In this document: positions 31,451 through 32,615 of the stretch, piece by piece
How the letters are laid out: each line of letters starts with the position of its first letter
Numbering within the stretch: the stretch's first letter is position 1
Source of the DNA: Rhizobium sp. Q54
GTDB lineage: Bacteria; Pseudomonadota; Alphaproteobacteria; Rhizobiales; Xanthobacteraceae
Assembly: GCA_945870035.1 (NCBI GenBank)
Contig: CAMBQQ010000041.1
Span: 1-32,615, forward strand
Direction: 5' to 3'
Length of the DNA: 32,615 nucleotides
Notes under the pieces: generated by a model
What the model was told of the DNA's origin: nothing
Seen by the model: only the letters and a program-made list of their open reading frames with translations
The model's database searches: none
Made by a program: the position numbers and the translations under genes

Positions 31451-32443
31451 TTACTTGATGGCGTTGATCTTCTCGATCGCACCCTTCGGCCATTCACTGG
31501 CGTATTTGTCGAGATACTTCTTCTGCGCGAACTTGCGGAAGGCTTCCTGGTCCGGCGCATAGACCTGCTTGCCTTCCTTCTTGAAGAACTCGATCGCTTC
31601 GGCCTGTTGCGCGTCGTATTTGGCTGCGTTGGCGTCGAACGCCTTGTCGGCTTCGGCGCGGAATTTGGCCTGCGTCTCCGGCTTCATCGCGGCCCAGGTC
31701 TTCTTCGAGACCGCCAGCATGTCGTAGCCAATGACGTGGTTGGTCAGGACGAACTGCGACGTCACCTCGTAGAACTTCATGGTCCGGCCCGCCACCAGCG
31801 GATTGTCCTGGCCATCGACAGCGCCGGACTGCAGCGCGGTGTAAAGTTCGGAATAAGCCACCGGCGTCGGATTAGCACCGAGCGACTCACCGAGGAACTG
31901 CCAGAATTCGCCCGGCGGCATGCGCAGCTTCAGTCCGGCCATATCGGCAGGCGTGTTGATCTTCTTGGTTGGCTTCAGGTTGACCTGGCGCGCGCCGAAA
32001 TAGACAGGGCGGATGAGCTCGATGCCGAGCTGGTCGCGCGCCATGTTGATGAAGTCTTTGCCGACGTCACTCTGGAACGTTTTCTTCAGATGCGCATAGT
32101 CGCGGAATAGATAGGCCGACGTCAGCAGCGACCATGCCGGTATCTGCTTGGAGATATCGGCCGGCGCCAGATTGCACAGTTCGAGGTTCTCGCGCTGCAG
32201 CGCGACCAGTTCGGTGCCCTGCTTGAACAAAGTGTTGGTCCAATAAGGCTCAAGCTCGAAGTCGTTCTTCATCGCCGCAGCGAAGGCCTTGAAGCCCTCC
32301 GCACGCAGATCGCTTTCCGATGCTGCCAGGCTCAATTTGAGTTTCGGCTTGGCTTGGGCGAACGCAGGCAGGTTGCCCGCGCCGAGTGCAAGAATGGAAG
32401 CGCCGCCGGCAACGACCGCGCGGCGTGTGAACGTCGATTTCAT
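31451..32443 (-). CDS. dctP: TRAP transporter substrate-binding protein
   Basis: A 330-residue periplasmic DctP-family protein. The signal is Tat-like (TRRAVVAGGASILALGAGNLPAFA). The mature part has the ligand-binding arginine region YFGARQVNLKPTKKI, followed by GLKLRMPPGEFW and the conserved GAVDGQDNPL motif. It captures an organic acid for DctQM. GGAGGAG stands five bases before the ATG at 32443. First gene of the dctPQM-aroQ operon. An insertion-sequence gene begins divergently about 120 bp upstream. Confidence 0.94.
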   Translation of the reverse strand: MKSTFTRRAVVAGGASILALGAGNLPAFAQAKPKLKLSLAASESDLRAEGFKAFAAAMKNDFELEPYWTNTLFKQGTELVALQRENLELCNLAPADISKQIPAWSLLTSAYLFRDYAHLKKTFQSDVGKDFINMARDQLGIELIRPVYFGARQVNLKPTKKINTPADMAGLKLRMPPGEFWQFLGESLGANPTPVAYSELYTALQSGAVDGQDNPLVAGRTMKFYEVTSQFVLTNHVIGYDMLAVSKKTWAAMKPETQAKFRAEADKAFDANAAKYDAQQAEAIEFFKKEGKQVYAPDQEAFRKFAQKKYLDKYASEWPKGAIEKINAIK

Positions 32444-32467
32444 GTGTTCTCCTCCCTTGGCGCTTCG

Positions 32468-32497
32468 CTATGTGTTCCATCCCGGATGATCACATAG
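32468..32497. repeat. Short inverted repeat between dctP and the transposase gene
   Basis: ctatgtg (32468-32474) and cacatag (32491-32497) are a 7-bp inverted repeat with a 16-bp spacer. It could be an operator for the TRAP operon or sequence near the insertion-sequence end. I cannot tell which. Confidence 0.3.
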
Positions 32498-32564
32498 ACC
32501 CTCGTCGCTCTGCTTTTTTCATGGCAAGATCGATCCTGAGGGACATTCGAAGCGGGGTTCGGGC

Positions 32565-32615
32565 ATGTTGATCCAACTTCACAGCCAAGCAACGACGACG
32601 CCGAAGGTGCGGGCG
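32565..32615 (+). CDS. IS481-type transposase, N-terminus only (runs off right edge)
   Basis: Seventeen codons, MLIQLHSQATTTPKVRA, are visible before the window ends. This matches the opening I know from IS481-family (DDE, rve core) transposases of alphaproteobacteria, in which an HTH domain follows. The left end of the element should lie between the dctP start and this ATG, but I cannot define its terminal repeat. Only a short N-terminus supports the call. Confidence 0.55.
   Translation, partial: MLIQLHSQATTTPKVRA

Noticed and set aside
1-32615. CRISPR arrays, rRNA genes and further complete tRNA genes
   Set aside because: No regularly spaced repeats and no rRNA or cloverleaf-type sequence were noticed apart from the tRNA-Glu fragment.

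Overview
The window looks like chromosomal DNA of a Hyphomicrobiales (Rhizobiales) alphaproteobacterium of the Bradyrhizobium/Xanthobacteraceae type. This rests on the GC-rich coding style, an alphaproteobacterial EF-P with HPGKGT at its tip, a rhizobial-type dispersed palindromic repeat with agcatgatcc ends, NitT/TauT ABC and TRAP transporters, and a lithotrophic sox cluster. Assignment below order is not supported by anything I can compute here.

Region 1 (1-4630) is the right-hand part of an integrated element, almost all of it read leftward: tyrosine integrase, AlpA/Xis-like HTH protein, two small unknown proteins, a P4/D5-type primase-helicase, a strong terminator, an AT-rich segment flanked by a 19-bp inverted repeat (candidate origin), and the first 15 codons of a probable terminase small subunit leaving the left edge. 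It ends in a 48-bp 3' fragment of tRNA-Glu(TTC) that serves as the attachment site. The gene order int-alpA-pri-ori-terS resembles phage satellites (PICI/SaPI-like), but the left part is outside the window.

Region 2 (4662-11554) is ordinary chromosome: an Smr-domain protein, the EF-P beta-lysylation pair epmB-epmA divergent from efp, a cysteine-rich secreted M23 peptidase, a small Gly-rich exported protein, and an MltB-type lytic transglycosylase, ending at the rhizobial palindrome.

Region 3 (11548-19632) is a LysR regulator divergent from a TPP-dependent enzyme and a complete NitT/TauT-type ABC transporter (ATPase, two permeases, periplasmic binding protein). Two convergent genes follow for binding-protein-fold proteins without signal peptides: one ModA-like, one of the 4,5-dihydroxyphthalate decarboxylase family. 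This looks like uptake and breakdown of an unidentified organic acid.

Region 4 (19701-28236) is a thiosulfate-oxidation cluster read leftward: soxW, soxY, soxZ, a fused soxX-soxA gene, soxB, soxC, soxD, soxE, soxF, closed by a terminator. SoxXA loads thiosulfate onto the SoxY cysteine of SoxYZ, SoxB hydrolyses the sulfonate, SoxCD oxidises the remaining sulfane, and SoxEF resembles flavocytochrome c sulfide dehydrogenase. Two ATTC-N8-GAAT palindromes, one before soxY and one before soxC, look like operators for a persulfide-sensing ArsR-family repressor, which is not encoded here.

Region 5 (28334-32615) holds an unknown exported protein, then a leftward TRAP transporter operon (dctP, dctQ, dctM) ending with a divergent type II dehydroquinase, and finally the first 17 codons of an IS481-type transposase at the right edge.
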